From: Ryuthela nishihirai
Taxonomy: Eukaryota; Arthropoda; Arachnida; Araneae; Heptathelidae
NCBI GenBank assembly: GCA_038380435.1
Contig: JAWZYU010000009.1
Coordinates: forward strand, 65,687,901 to 65,751,900
DNA: 64,000 bases
Reading direction: 5' to 3'
The translations under genes were made by a program, and so were the position numbers. Positions 33,862 to 45,264 of the stretch are shown here, one piece after another; positions within the stretch are counted from its first letter, which is position 1; every line of letters begins with the position of its first letter. The notes beneath the pieces are model-generated. The model ran no database searches and had not been told where the DNA came from. It worked only from the letters and a program-made list of their open reading frames with translations.

Positions 33862-34740
33862 TTAATGTCTAATCAATCAATAATAAATACACAGATTACC
33901 TGTTGACACAGAATTCAATAATTTTGTTGAAAAACTGAGTATCTCCAATGAGTGGGACTTGAACCTACATCTCCCAGTTACATGCTGGATATTCTCACCA
34001 CTAAACTATAAACAGTTAGTTAATTCTTCAGATAATTGTGACTTTAAATCTTCCTGACCTTGTCACTCATGGTGCCATCTATGATCAGGAATGGCAAACT
34101 TTTCAACACCGCTCATAAGTAGATTGAACTAGTTAGTCACTCCCACTAAAGCATTAATAATGAAAATAATCAATCAATAGTAAATTCATAGATCACCATT
34201 GACATAGAATTCTATAAATAATTTTGCTGAAAAATATGAGCTTCAGCAATGAATGGAACTTAAACCTATGTCTTCCAGTTATATGCAGGGTATTCTCATA
34301 ACTAATTATCAACAATTAATTCATTCTTCAGCTAATTGTAACTTTAAATTGAGATCAAGTCCCATTCATTGGCAAAACTCATTTTTTCAGCAAACTTTTT
34401 TATTGAATTTTGTGTCAACAGTTTATCTGTGTATTTACTATTGATTATTTTCATTTACAATGCTTTAACATGAGTGACTAACCAATTTACGTCTACTTCT
34501 GAACTATATTGAAAAAGCTGCCATTCTCGATCATAGAGGGCACCACAAGTGACAAGGTTGGGAAGATTTAAAGTCACAATCAGTTGAAGAATGAAATAAC
34601 CATTGACAGTTTAGTGGTGAGAATACCTAGCATATAACAGTGGGATGTGAATTTAAGTCCACACATCAGCAAAACTCCTTTTTCCAGTAAAATTATTTAT
34701 TAATTGCTAATAATTGGTATAGAAAGAACAGTTAGCTAAT
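33862..34740. mobile_element. Fold-back cluster of family-D tRNA-like elements
   Basis: Minus core near 33950-34018 reads TAGTTTAGTGGTGAGAATA ... GGTTCAAGTCCC. A second, truncated minus core lies at 34237-34320. A plus tail (34391-34455) then joins an upstream head (34461 on) leading to a plus core near 34607-34670. Tails share TTGCTGAAAAA, TTGACA.A(G)AATTC and ATAATCAAT. Order: minus, truncated minus, plus tail, plus copy. Confidence 0.75.
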
Positions 34741-34908
34741 TGTTTTCCATCACTGATATTTACAGTTGAACAGTAAAAATATCACCTCTGTGACATGTTG
34801 CCACCTCCACTTTCATTCAGTTTTTATTTTATTTTCAATATTTCAGATGAAACATCAAGTTGACATATTTCTATTTCCTTTACTTATCTCAGATCTGTAC
34901 TTCTTTAC

Positions 34909-35190
34909 AGTTTCAATACAAACTTTATTCATGGTTTTATGTCAGTCTGTGCTTAGAAGAAAAGCACAAGAAAATATCCCAGTTGATGGAACTTTAGTCC
35001 TGAACTCAATGTTTTTAAAAAAGGAGCACCTAGTAGTATATATTTTGAACTGTGATCAGTGAAACAGAAAAGTGCTTAGGGTAATTATGAGGCTAATCTG
35101 ATCATCAATTGAGAAGGTTCACTCTATCGCAATATTAATGAAATAACATACAGCTTATTTAACAGTCAACTATATTGAATAATCATGCAC
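34909..35190. repeat. Intronic direct duplication, unit 1
   Basis: CAGTTTCAATACAAA, GAAAATATCCCAGTTGATG, TTTTAAAAAAGGAG and AACTATATTGAATAA recur in order at 35656-35925 with moderate divergence. Confidence 0.85.
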
Positions 35191-35655
35191 TTGTCATCAT
35201 ATCATAAAGGTGACATGATGACATTGGTCTATGGAGTTTAAAAAAATTAATGATTTATATCATTAGTGTGCTCTATATTTTTTTCCAATAACATAAGACA
35301 AAATTTATTCATATTATAGTAAAATATATATAAAATATATACTCACTGATGCTGATTAAATATTATGACATAGTTAAATATACTCACTGATGTCTCTGTG
35401 TTAAATGAACTGAATTTTTGGATAATGTATTTTTGCTTATCTTTACATTTTATGTAACAATTGCCTTGCCTTATCATAACTCATGAAGTCTTAAGCATAC
35501 TTCAGAAATTATGATTTAATTCTGGAAGTGATATAACAACTGGTGTACTAAACCTAAGAAATTGCAACCAGAGAATTCAATATGAATATTTGTTCACACA
35601 TAATCATGCTGAGTATCATATTGTAGTTTTCTAAAATGATAAAATACTATAATAC

Positions 35656-35925
35656 AGTTTCAATACAAAATCATTCTGTGCTTAGAAAAAAACACAAGAA
35701 AATATCCCAGTTGATGAAACTTTAGTCTTGAACTCAGTGCTTTTAAAAAAGGAGTACCTAGTAATATATATATTGTACTGTAATTCAAATCAGTAAAACA
35801 GAAAAGTGCTTGGGGCATTTATGAGGTTGATCTGATAAATAGTTGAGAAGGTTAACTCTGTCATAATATTAATGAAATAACATATGGCTTATTTAGTAGC
35901 CAACTATATTGAATAAGCATGCAAT
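35656..35925. repeat. Intronic direct duplication, unit 2
   Basis: Second copy of 34909-35190, starting 747 bp downstream, with small deletions. It is not matched elsewhere in the window, so it looks like local segmental duplication. Confidence 0.85.
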
Positions 35926-36370
35926 ATATATATATTGAATATCATGAAAGTCAATTTATCATATAAGCCAAAAGATGTTACATATTAGTACCTATGTAAT
36001 ATAGACTATTTTTTTCTTGAATCCTGCATCTATTTGTCTTACGGATGTGATGATTCTCTTACTTTATACATAACCCATTAACATATGTTTCGTTTCAACA
36101 GTTTTGCCCAGTTAAGATCATATTAACAGTAAAAGCTGTCACTCCTGTGGCACGTAAAAATTCTGTTTTATAAAATATGAAATATGTTATTATGGATAAT
36201 GGTGCTTTATTTTTTACAAAATACTACTTATCTAAATTTTAATACTGTTTTTTATATTTCAGCATTTCAAAACTGCCCTAGGTTTCAAAATGGCCCATTT
36301 ATTATTGTTTTAAAAACAAAAGAGAAACACAAAAGTCTAAATTGAATTATTGTTCTATTACCAAAGAATA

Positions 36371-38306
36371 TGAAGGACATTCAAAATGTTCTTGACATGC
36401 ATCTGCAAAACAAAAACCATTGCACTTTGTGATACTCTTGCCTTATATTTTGCCCATGATTAGGCTCCAAATGCAACATCTCTGTAAATATCTTCAAATA
36501 CCTCATATAAATCCTCACCAAATAAACCTTATAAATACTCTCCATAAATCCTCCATACAAATTCCTCAGAAAGCTCCAGGTAATCATCTGTACTGTAACC
36601 ATACTATTTCTATTCTGGTCACATGCTTGTAACTGGTCTTCCTCTTCATCTACAAGGTGAGTTCTTTATATACCACCTTGATTAGTGCTGCTATCTAGGC
36701 ACAGAGCAGGACACCATCTTAATTCAACTCATTAATTTTTATCTAATTAATACTTGCTTCATAAGAGAAATCTTTCCGAATCCCTGAACATCACTGCTAA
36801 TCAGACAAATCAGATTTAGGCAGCTCTGCTTAGAGAAGAGAATGCATCAGCCAAGATGAGGCTTCCCACTGTTTATATTGAATTTGGGACCATGACAGAA
36901 GTCTGCAAGCACTGCTGAGAGGTGATGGCTTAATCCAAAATGTCAAGAGAAGGGCGTCATTACAATTAAGTACATATGCGTTCTGTCATAACGGGTGAAA
37001 TGTTACAACTTACCTACACAAAACTTTCACTGTTCTTCAAAGTACTCCCCTCCAACATCTATGCAAAGCTGCAGATATCTACACCACTTCTGAAACATTT
37101 GGTGGTATTCCTATTGGGGAATACTCTGCAACTCTAATTGAACACATTTTACAAGGTCTTGCATCCTTGAAAAAGGCTACCCAGCAAGCTCTTTTTAAAT
37201 TTTTGGAAACAACCAAAAATCACAGTACCAGATCGGGTGAACATGCAGGATGGAGTAGCTATTTGATTTTTTTCCTGCTCCAGATAGGCCATAACTTTTT
37301 GAGTTTGTGAGCACTGGCATTGTCACGAAAATGAGCACTTAACACACAAGTTATTAGATGCTGCTCCTTCATCTCCTTAACAATTTTGTGAAAACAATGT
37401 TGGTGTAGCATTGGCCATTTATAGTCATTTTTGCATGTAAGTTGTCCATGGTAATCACTCCTTGGGAAATGAAAACAATGTGAACATCCTCTTCCTTGAG
37501 TGAAAGTCTTGGAGGATTTGGGGACGTGGTTCATCTTCTGCAACCCAAACATAAAAGTCAATCTTTCGGGAGTTGCACATTAATGAAACCACATCTCATC
37601 ACCTGTGATGTCTGTTAACCACTAGGCCACTAGGTTCAAACATTGCCAGCATCTCCTTGCACGAATTGACTCTAGCCCTTTTTTGCTGTTCAAATGCTTT
37701 TTCTTGTGCCAAATGAGTACCCCACAAACAATAAAATGTTTATAGTTTGGGGGGTAGCTATTTGACACAGATCTTTTGGAAATTAATGTTGATGAATTTC
37801 CACACTGCCGATCGATAAACACTGACATCTAAACTTATTACCTGAATGGTGGTGTGTGCATTTTCCATAATGAGTTCAAGAACCTGATCTTGTTACAATG
37901 ATTCTCTTGTTCATGGCCTCCTTCAGGTTTCCTGCACTAGGGAAGTCTTCAGCTCTGCTGTCCTCTGACTTTGTACGTCCATCCAGTAACAGTGCCATAT
38001 GAACAGGCATGATCCCCATATACTTGTGATAAATCAGATTTTTTTTCCTGTTGCTCCCAATCTGCCATCCTTGTGAAAATGTAAAAATCTTTCTCCATCT
38101 TGAGTAAGCTCCATGGCAACAATGCACAGATTTTGTAGACCAAACTTTATGTATTGACAGCAGAGAGAGAAATGATGATATGGACTTTGTTTTTAACATG
38201 CAATGACAAGTTTAGACAAGCTTTCAAACATGCTGTAACTCGTTAACTACAGAGGAACAAGTACATGTCTACAAACATGTGTCAAGAACTTTTTTGAATG
38301 CCTTCA
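36371..38306 (-). mobile_element. Mariner-like transposon relic 1
   Basis: Ends GAAGGACATTCAAAATGTTC (left) and GAACTTTTTTGAATGCCTTC (right) are inverse. Minus frames carry TDITGDEMW (first catalytic D), FRDNASAHK (second) and FWLFPK (after the third, degraded), the mariner order. Stops and shifts are common. About 590 bp (36421-37009) separates the left end from the coding relic and looks inserted. Confidence 0.78.
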
Positions 38307-38348
38307 GTAAATACAGTTTTGTATAGCCACCAGAATATACCTCCTTAC

Positions 38349-38490
38349 CTCTTGGGCATCTTGCAAATAAAATCTGTAATCTGACAAACTGAATCCTAAC
38401 TCATGCTCTAGCTGTGCTCTTAATGTTGTCAAAGGCTCTGTGATGTCCATATGCTGAGCAATGATTCCTAAACTACTGTCAGTATCAGAA
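38349..38490 (-). CDS. GABPA: GABPA exon encoding start of OST domain
   Basis: A TTTTCAG acceptor and GTAAGG donor bound 142 nt: one base completing a Ser codon plus 47 codons. The peptide holds AQHMDITEPLTTLRAQLEHE and then SDYRFYLQDAQE. In vertebrate GABPA the matching segment is DINEPIGNLKKLLE...ICLQDIQ, the first half of the ubiquitin-like OST domain, which is thought to contact other proteins. It ends in phase 0. An overlapping longer open frame runs on through the donor and is an artefact of intron reading. Confidence 0.88.
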
Positions 38491-38600
38491 CTGAAAAGAA
38501 AGGTATACAAAGGTTATTCATATACTGTGGATATATAAACAATAATATTATTTTGTCATATATATAAAGATACTTATCAAAGGAGCTATCATTTTGAATT

Positions 38601-38880
38601 TAATGGTGACAATTTTAGTGGAAAAATTGTCTCGAGCTGAGTGGGATATGAACTCATGACCTCCTGATAGCGTGTCAGGTGCTCTGACTACTGAGCTACC
38701 AGCTGCTGATCAAGATCTCCTCTAACTGATGCTATGAAGTTTCTACCAAGAGTATACAATTATCTGTCTCATGAAGATATTATCCTAGCTACTGTCAGCT
38801 TCAAGAAACAATGACAAGTATGTCATGAAGATGGCAAGTATATTCTGAGTATGCAATTGATTAAATTGAAGAGATTTTTC
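38601..38880 (-). mobile_element. Family-B tRNA-Thr-like element, subtype 2
   Basis: Minus core TAGCTCAGTAGTCAGAGCAC ... GAGTTCATATCCC with the long upstream part AAACAATGACAAGTATGTCA shared with 15560-15870. It abuts the palindrome that holds the CACTG transposon. Confidence 0.8.
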
Positions 38881-39109
38881 GAATATTAGTTCAATTACAC
38901 TGGGCAACAAATTTTCATAAAAGTCATGCCTCTGAGATGGAAAGTAGCAATTTCTTAAAGATTTCAAGGTGCTGAACATGAATATGACAATGAAAATGCA
39001 AAATTGGCTACAATTTCTGAGAAATCCGCAATAGTTTTTTTTTTCATATAAAAGAGTAATACATATATATTGACATGTTGTATCGGTAAAACTCTGCTTC
39101 TACTTTCAA

Positions 39110-40925
39110 TTTTCAATGTTGCTTTGCCAGTCGCTTGTACAGCTGCTCAGGATCAACTCTGGTGAGTGTCCAGACGTATGGATCATCAGTAGTCAGCCAA
39201 CATTGAAGTGGACCAGTTTCCCTGGTATTGTTTCTCCATCGTTGCAATGTCCTGGTGAAAACGTTCACTGTGCTCATCAGTAACGATGTTGCAGTTGTCG
39301 GGGAAGAAATCTAAGTAGGAATGGAGAGTGGATCTTTAAGGACATATTGCAGTCAAGTTTGTGATGCAGAGACAACATATCCTTAACCAGTTTCTTGTAG
39401 TTGTCTGCCCTGACATTCCTGAGGAATTTAGTTGGCACCAGACGAAATGCATCCCAAGCCTTTTTCTCAGCACCCTGAAGCAGGTTGTCAAACATCTGGT
39501 CTCTGAACAGCTCGTGGATCTGAGGACCCACAAAAATTCCCTCTTTAATTTTCACTTCACCGAGTCAAGGGAATTAGTCAGCCAAGTATTTGAAAGCTGA
39601 TGCAATCTGGTCAATGGTTTTTACGAAATTTTTCATCACACTGAGTTTGATGTGTAGGGATGGTAGTAGGATTTTGTGCTTTTCTGACAGTTCTGGGTGT
39701 TCCACATTTTACTCTTTGACCTTCAGAGATTTACTCTGAGGCTAGTTTCTCTTCACGTAGTGCAAAATCTTTGCAAAGTCTATGCTATTCACATAAGAAA
39801 CAGCAGTACTTCGTATATATCCCAGCTACAGACCCATCAACAGAGCCACTACCTTCAAGTCGCAATAGAGATGCCAGCCATACTTGATGTATTGAAGACA
39901 GTTTAACAGCTATTTTAGGTTGTCGTAGGTTTCTTTCATGTAGACAGTGTGTCCGACCGAAATGGATGGAAGTCGATTTCCATTAGGCAACAACACTGCC
40001 TTGAGACTCAATTTGGAGGAGTCTATGAATAGTCGCCATTCTTGAGGGTCATGTCTGATTCTGAGGGCATTCATCAGGCCATCTACATCAGAGCATAACA
40101 CAAGGTCATCCTTTCTGAAGTAAGGTGCAAACTGCTTAAGACAAGTTCAAAACGAAGTCACTCGGGCATTTTCCTTGAGAAGATTCCATTGTTTAAGTCT
40201 TGATCCAAGTAACTCTGCTTTGGCTTTGAACAGAAATTGCTTTTTGCCAGATTCTTGAACAGAATTGATCTTGCCAGATGGCGAACAAGATCATTCATTT
40301 CTTCTTCGGTAAGAATGTGTGGCGCAGATGAAGCACAGTGGCAGACGTATGGATCATCATTAGACACCGAAGGCTGCAGAGAACCCGATGTCAGTTCACC
40401 TCCCTCATCATCTGAATCGATGGAAAATTCTTTTGGGGGTTCGGGAACGGGAACACATTTGCCATGCGAAACTGGTCGGAGAGCAGATTGTATCTTCGGG
40501 TACACTATTGTCCACTTCTTTTTCCTTGTAATGCCTCCAGAAACAGGTGGAACCATGCAGAAGTAGCAGTCATTTGTGTGATTGCTTGGCTCTCTTCCAA
40601 ACCGTAGGAACAGCAAATGGCATCACCAATTTTTCGCCTTTTAGCCACTTTGGAAGATTTCTTACACACGTACTGCAGCATATGTGTGGGGCCCAGGCCT
40701 TGTCCTGGTCCCCGATCTTGCATCCAAAATAAAACTCATACACCGCTTTTACTATTGGAGTGATGACCCTTTTCTGGCTTGCAAACGTCACTTCCTCGCA
40801 AATGTAACAAAATGTATCTGCACTATTAACACAGTAATGAGGCATCATTACTGCTGGATTAAAACTGCAAGGATCACTTGTGTTGTACTTATGACTCAGG
40901 GATAAATGGGAGTCACTCAAAAGAC
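39110..40925 (-). pseudogene. Protein-coding relic of the CACTG transposon, probable transposase
   Basis: Consecutive minus frames, broken by shifts, read: CVNSADTFCYICEEVTF and WAPHICCSTCVRNLPKWLKG (Cys/His, zinc-binding look); then NDCYFCMVPPVSGGITRKKK; PVPEPPKEFS; EWRLFIDSSKLSLKAVLLPN; KIKEGIFVGPQIHELF; FFPDNCNIVTDEHSERFHQD. I recall a widespread multi-copy family of uncharacterised arthropod and cnidarian proteins with this order. Its placement between inverted termini suggests it is a transposase. D in LFIDSS and the DE.H.ERFH block are candidate catalytic positions. A large middle segment (between VLLPN and KIKEG) is deleted. Confidence 0.65.
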
Positions 40926-41111
40926 TTGCTCACCCTATGAGACATTACTTACAACTAATGATTGCATCATCTTTTGTTCGTGATCTTAAAGCCATGATGT
41001 CATGACTCAACTACATTGCATCAATGATGCAATACCTCCAGGGTTGTGTGTATGGCGAGCTGATGCAATACAACACAATATGCTGTAATCTGGAGATTAA
41101 AATACAGTGTT

Positions 41112-41764
41112 GTAAAACTAAAATGATGAAAATTGGTCAGGCAGGCTGTGATTCAGTTAATCTGAATGGTTGCAGCCTTGAGCAGGTGTCACAGTTTAAT
41201 TATCTTGGGAGCTATGTAACAGATAATGGTGATGTGCGGCATGAGATTAACAGACGAATAGGGATTGCTGCCAGGACTTTTAAGAATCTATGGAGAGTGT
41301 GGAGAAATAGGCGTATACACCTAAAGACTAAAATTAGACCGTATAATAGTTTGGTTCTTTCTAGGGTTAGTTATGGTAGTGAAACTTGGACACTTTGTAA
41401 ACAAGATAACAGGAAACTAGATGCTTTTGATTCCAGATGCTTACGCAGTATCATGGGCATTAGGTGGTTCAACGTTGTAACTAATGATGAGGTTAGGCAA
41501 AGGAGTTGGCAACCTCCTTTAAGCAGCATATTGTGCAGAGAGAGACTCCGTTGGTTTGGCCATGTTGCCCGTATGAATAATTATAGATTTGCGAATAGGG
41601 TTATGAACAGTGTGCCTAAAGGCCTCAGAAAGAGGGGGAGACCTAGGATGCAGTGGGCAGACAATGTCAAACAGGACCTTGTTAGAATTGGTGTGCAGTG
41701 GTCAGATGCAGTAGATGTAGCTCAGGACAGATTTGCTTGGAGAACTAAATTGCATGGTCTGACA
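41112..41764 (+). mobile_element. RTE-like LINE fragment (copy 3), truncated at both ends
   Basis: From KTKMMKIGQAGCDSVNLNGC to RFAWRTKLHGL it matches the C-terminal third of copies 1 and 2. The frame is open from 41024, so it is younger or better kept than the relic at 1.3 kb. The 3' tail is missing. It lies inside the CACTG transposon. Confidence 0.88.
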
Positions 41765-41913
41765 ATGCAGACTGAGTCATTTACACATGACCATTTCTGT
41801 CTCTCCTAAACAAGAGCCAATCGACAAATTTTATTGTCACTTTCGTGTTCAACACCTCGAAATTAGTAAAGATTGGCTATTTTCAAAGCCTTTTTGTGTG
41901 TTGCCCAGTGTTA

Positions 41914-42036
41914 TCAAGGAAGATATCACTCTGAATTTACCATCAGTCAATTTTAGAGGAAAAATTGATTGACATTAAAAGTGATATCTTTCTTGATAAT
42001 TGAACAAATACATTGAAAAACTCTTCAATTTAATAT
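41914..42036. repeat. Family-B tail palindrome hosting the CACTG transposon
   Basis: AAGGAAGATATCACTCTGAA ... GTCAATTTT, loop AGAGGAAA, then the inverse arm to CTTTCTTGATAATTGAAC. The arms continue beyond the transposon: the left flank TTAAATTGAAGAG (38870-38882) matches the inverse of 42025-42036. Confidence 0.85.
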
Positions 42037-43130
42037 AATGATATTTTTATAGATCTCTACCAAATCATTAGAGAATTTCTATATCTTAAAAGAATCAACT
42101 TTTTTTACATGGATTAGATAGATGCTAAATTAAAAATTTAAATAGAGTATGTTTAAATCTCGACTTTCAGAAATATTCATTCAATATTTAAAGAGCAATG
42201 ACAGCTGAAATATTTTACAAGTATCATCACAACTCGTTAAAAAGTTTCGTCAGAATTATTATTTTAATTATTAGATGAACTTCTAATTATTTCAGTAAAT
42301 GGATTTATATACAATAATTACTTTTGCTTTGATTAGCTTCTGAGATAAATTCCTATGACTAGCAACTTCTAGTACAAAATATTCCAGCTTTCATAACTCC
42401 TTAAATATTAAATGCATATTGCTGAAATTAAAGATAGATCTTTAATTTCAGTCTGATTCCATAAAAAGTTCATTCTTCAAGATACCAAGTTTGAAATTTG
42501 GTTTTTCATTGATATGAAACAGAAATTTCTAATGATTTGGTAGTGCTCTGTATATGTCACATTGTAACTTATACAACATAATTATAGGCATATAATAAGT
42601 AACAGAATTATAATAAAGTTGTTTCTTTTCAGAGATAACATAATCCTTAATTACATAATAGTAGTTAAACATGATTCAAAATTACTTTTGTACATAGTAA
42701 TGCATAATTCAAGTCTATGAAATCTTGGGGCATTACACTGATATTTTCTCTCTAATGCTTAATTTTCTAGCTGTAGCACATTTGAATTTTCCTGGCTGTC
42801 AGCACTGTACTGCACATCAAATTTCTGTAGATAAGGAGCATAGATACTGGTCAGTAGTGCTAACACAACAAATGAAACCTCAGTTTTTCTCTTTGTCGTC
42901 TACCTGTCTATAGACATTCAACTTTTTTTGTTTTTAGAGATAAATTAAAATTCTTTTTAGGTTGGATAAATACTGATATAATTAAAAATTTTGTGTATTC
43001 CAAATCTCTGAAAAGTTTTAATTGCTCCCTCTAATGATGAAAAAAGCTTAAAATTTCAAATAAATATTGCAAACACTGCTCAAAGTGGAAATCACAACAC
43101 TAACAGGGTAATTCACAGCCCTCAGATGAT
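42037..43130. other. GABPA intron DNA with a 14-bp-arm perfect palindrome
   Basis: CTGAAATTAAAGAT / ATCTTTAATTTCAG flank AG at 42422-42451. A block near 42910-43070 (TTTTTAGAGATAAATTAAAA) resembles subrepeats at 45.3-45.7 kb. Otherwise nothing recognised. Confidence 0.55.
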
Positions 43131-43141
43131 TTCATCAAGTA

Positions 43142-43436
43142 CCACTAATAAATCAGTACTTTGACATTGATTAAAATTTTAGAGGAAAAATAGTCTTGAG
43201 CTGAGTGGGATACAAACCCACGATCTCCTGATAACATGCCAAGTGCTCTGGCCCACTGAGCTACCGGCCACCGATCAAGATCTCCTCTAATTAACGCTAT
43301 GAACATTCCTATTATGTCACATATAGGTGCTATTCAGGCAATTTTAGCCACAAGCGGCTTTCTATTTGCCATATAGATGTCAAAGTGCTGATTTATTAGT
43401 GGATGTTGAACAGTCAAGTTTATCTCATTATTTATC
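43142..43436 (-). mobile_element. Family-B element with inverted arms and 11-bp direct flanks
   Basis: TTCATCAAGTA flanks at 43131-43141 and 43437-43447. Inside, CCACTAATAAATCAG.ACTTTGACAT forms 26-bp inverted arms (one mismatch) at 43142-43167 and 43377-43402 around the tRNA-like core (A-box TAGCTCAGTGGGCC, B-box GGGTTTGTATCCC on the minus strand). Confidence 0.8.
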
Positions 43437-43474
43437 TTCATCAAGTATTTTAACCACTATTAAGCTGTCCTTAA

Positions 43475-43958
43475 CCCTTTCAGGACCATAAGGTTTCTAA
43501 GAGTAAATATTAGTATGTAACTGTTTATTTTAGTTTGTTTAGACGTAAAATAAATAAAAATCATAAGAAAAATACATAACAATGTGTAGTTTTTTTGGAA
43601 TTTTAAGGGAAATATTTTTTTCAATGGACTATAAAGGTAACACAAATTATAGTTAGGCTTATTATGCAATGTCTTTTATTTATTGGTTTATTATAACAAA
43701 ATGTTAACTAAAATAATACAAAATTATGAAATAAAATTACTATACAAAATGATGTGCTAATTATGATATTCTGCGAAGCAATTTCTTTTGGTTGTGAAGC
43801 AAAGATGGACATGGACTAAACATTCCAGTTTAAGTAATTGCGTTCGGCATACATTCTATTTTGACATTCTGTATAAAAAATGCAGATAAGGTTATAATTA
43901 AATACGACAATCACCAATTTTAAAATGGGGAAAAATGTTTTCCTTAGTCGTGAAAGGG
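43475..43958. mobile_element. piggyBac-like MITE
   Basis: TTAA at 43471-43474 and 43959-43962 borders CCCTTTCAGGACC on the left and GTCGTGAAAGGG on the right. TTAA target plus CCC-type inverted ends is diagnostic of the piggyBac group. There is no transposase in 484 bp. Confidence 0.85.
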
Positions 43959-43962
43959 TTAA

Positions 43963-44125
43963 TACACAGGGCAAAGATGGGTGCTGAGGAAAAATTTTCT
44001 TGGGCAATCATCAGGAGGACATGGGTTCAGATCCCACCCAGCCCAAGACATTTTTTCCTCTGCACCCATGTTTGCCCTGTGGATTAAGGACAGCTTAATA
44101 CTGTTAAAATACTTGATGAAATCAC
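43963..44125. repeat. Family-B fold-back remnant with mirrored flanks
   Basis: CACAGGGCAAAGATGGGTGC and its inverse GCACCCATGTTTGCCCTGTG surround a minus tail joined to a plus 3' half-core (TCAGGAGGACATGGGTTCAG). Beyond them, TTAAGGACAGCTTAATA..GTTAAAATACTTGATGA is the inverse of 43438-43474. The piggyBac-like MITE interrupts the left arm. Confidence 0.8.
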
Positions 44126-44214
44126 ACCAAGAAGGAATGGAAGCAGGGATATATAAATCAAAGGAGGCATTCGGTTATTGAAGATATGTCGATTCCTTGT
44201 GGAACTTTGCATAC

Positions 44215-45060
44215 CTTCAAAGGATAAGTACGGGACCATCACACCACACCACAGGATGTAAAGATTGCATGCTCTATAGAAGGGCCATTCTGACCCTTTC
44301 ATCACAGTAACTGTGCTGCAAAATGATTTGCGACAACTACAGGTACCGTGGTCTCCAAGCAAACCACTAGACAACATTTGTATGATGCAGGAATGAGGGC
44401 AAGACGTTCAGTCTGGCATCTGTCATTACAGTGACATCACCGGTTACACCATCTCCACTGATATTGAGAGAGGCAACATTGGACTACAGAATGGTGGAGA
44501 GGTGTTGTTCACAGACGAGTCCTGATTCTGTTTTGGCATACCAGACAGCTGTTTATCCACGCGGCATCAGCATTTTCAACATGAGGAAGCCTATTGCATT
44601 AGCCACCATACAGCTCCCCACCGTGGTACAGTGGTATGAGGTGGCATCACATATGGCAGCCGAACATCTCTGATACATGTTTCTGGCATGCTAATGGCAA
44701 GAACTTACATCGATGACATCGTTAATCCTGTGGCATGACCCTTCCTTACCACCATGTCTGGACTGATTCTGCAGCAGGACAATGCCATCCAACACACTGC
44801 ATGTGCAACAATCGACAGTCTCCAAGATGTGGACATTCTCCCATGACCACCATACTCCCCAAACTTGTCGCCACCTTCCTCTGGCGGCAAACTTGATACA
44901 GTTGCATGCCCAATTAGACACTGTTTGGAACAACATACTTAAGGACACCATTAACCATCTGATTAATGGAATGCTGAGACGTCTACAGGTTTGTATAACC
45001 ACCCAAGGTGGACCTATTATGTACTGATGAATCTGCAATAAATGCATGTACTTTTGCATT
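44215..45060 (+). mobile_element. Tc1-like transposon relic
   Basis: Frames carry LYDAGMRARRSVWHL (paired-domain end), LFTDES (first catalytic D), LQQDNAIQHTAC (second) and PPYSPNLSPPS (third region, E lost). Order and spacing fit Tc1. Many shifts. Confidence 0.75.
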
Positions 45061-45264
45061 CTCATGTTCCATTTTTTTTTATCATTTGCACATCTACCCT
45101 TATAGCTTCCGTCCTGTCAGTTTCAGGCATATACATCACTTCCTTTGTGGTGCTGCAATTTCCACTTTGAGCAGTGTAAGCTAGCAATTTAAATTTTGGT
45201 GAAGTGAGGGTCATGAAGTTTGCATTAACAATAATAATTTGACCCCCTTATACCCACAGGATTG

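Larger units (their letters stand above)
38898..41910 (-). mobile_element. CACTG-ended DNA transposon, 3.0 kb, TTA target duplication
   Basis: Left end CACTGGGCAACAAA and right end TGTTGCCCAGTG are inverse. Weaker similarity continues inward (GGTGCTGAACATGAA...TGACAATGAAAAT / inverse near 41828-41865). TTA flanks both ends (38895-38897, 41911-41913). Removing the element joins AGTTCAATTA to TCAAGGAAG, which is exactly what the mirror arm at about 41990-42010 shows. Termini and a 3-bp duplication fit the CACTA/EnSpm (CMC) group; the group is inferred, not searched. Confidence 0.75.

Noticed and set aside
39277..40920. Minus-strand frames as exons of a host gene
   Set aside because: Frames break by simple shifts without splice sites, and the region lies between inverted termini with a target duplication.
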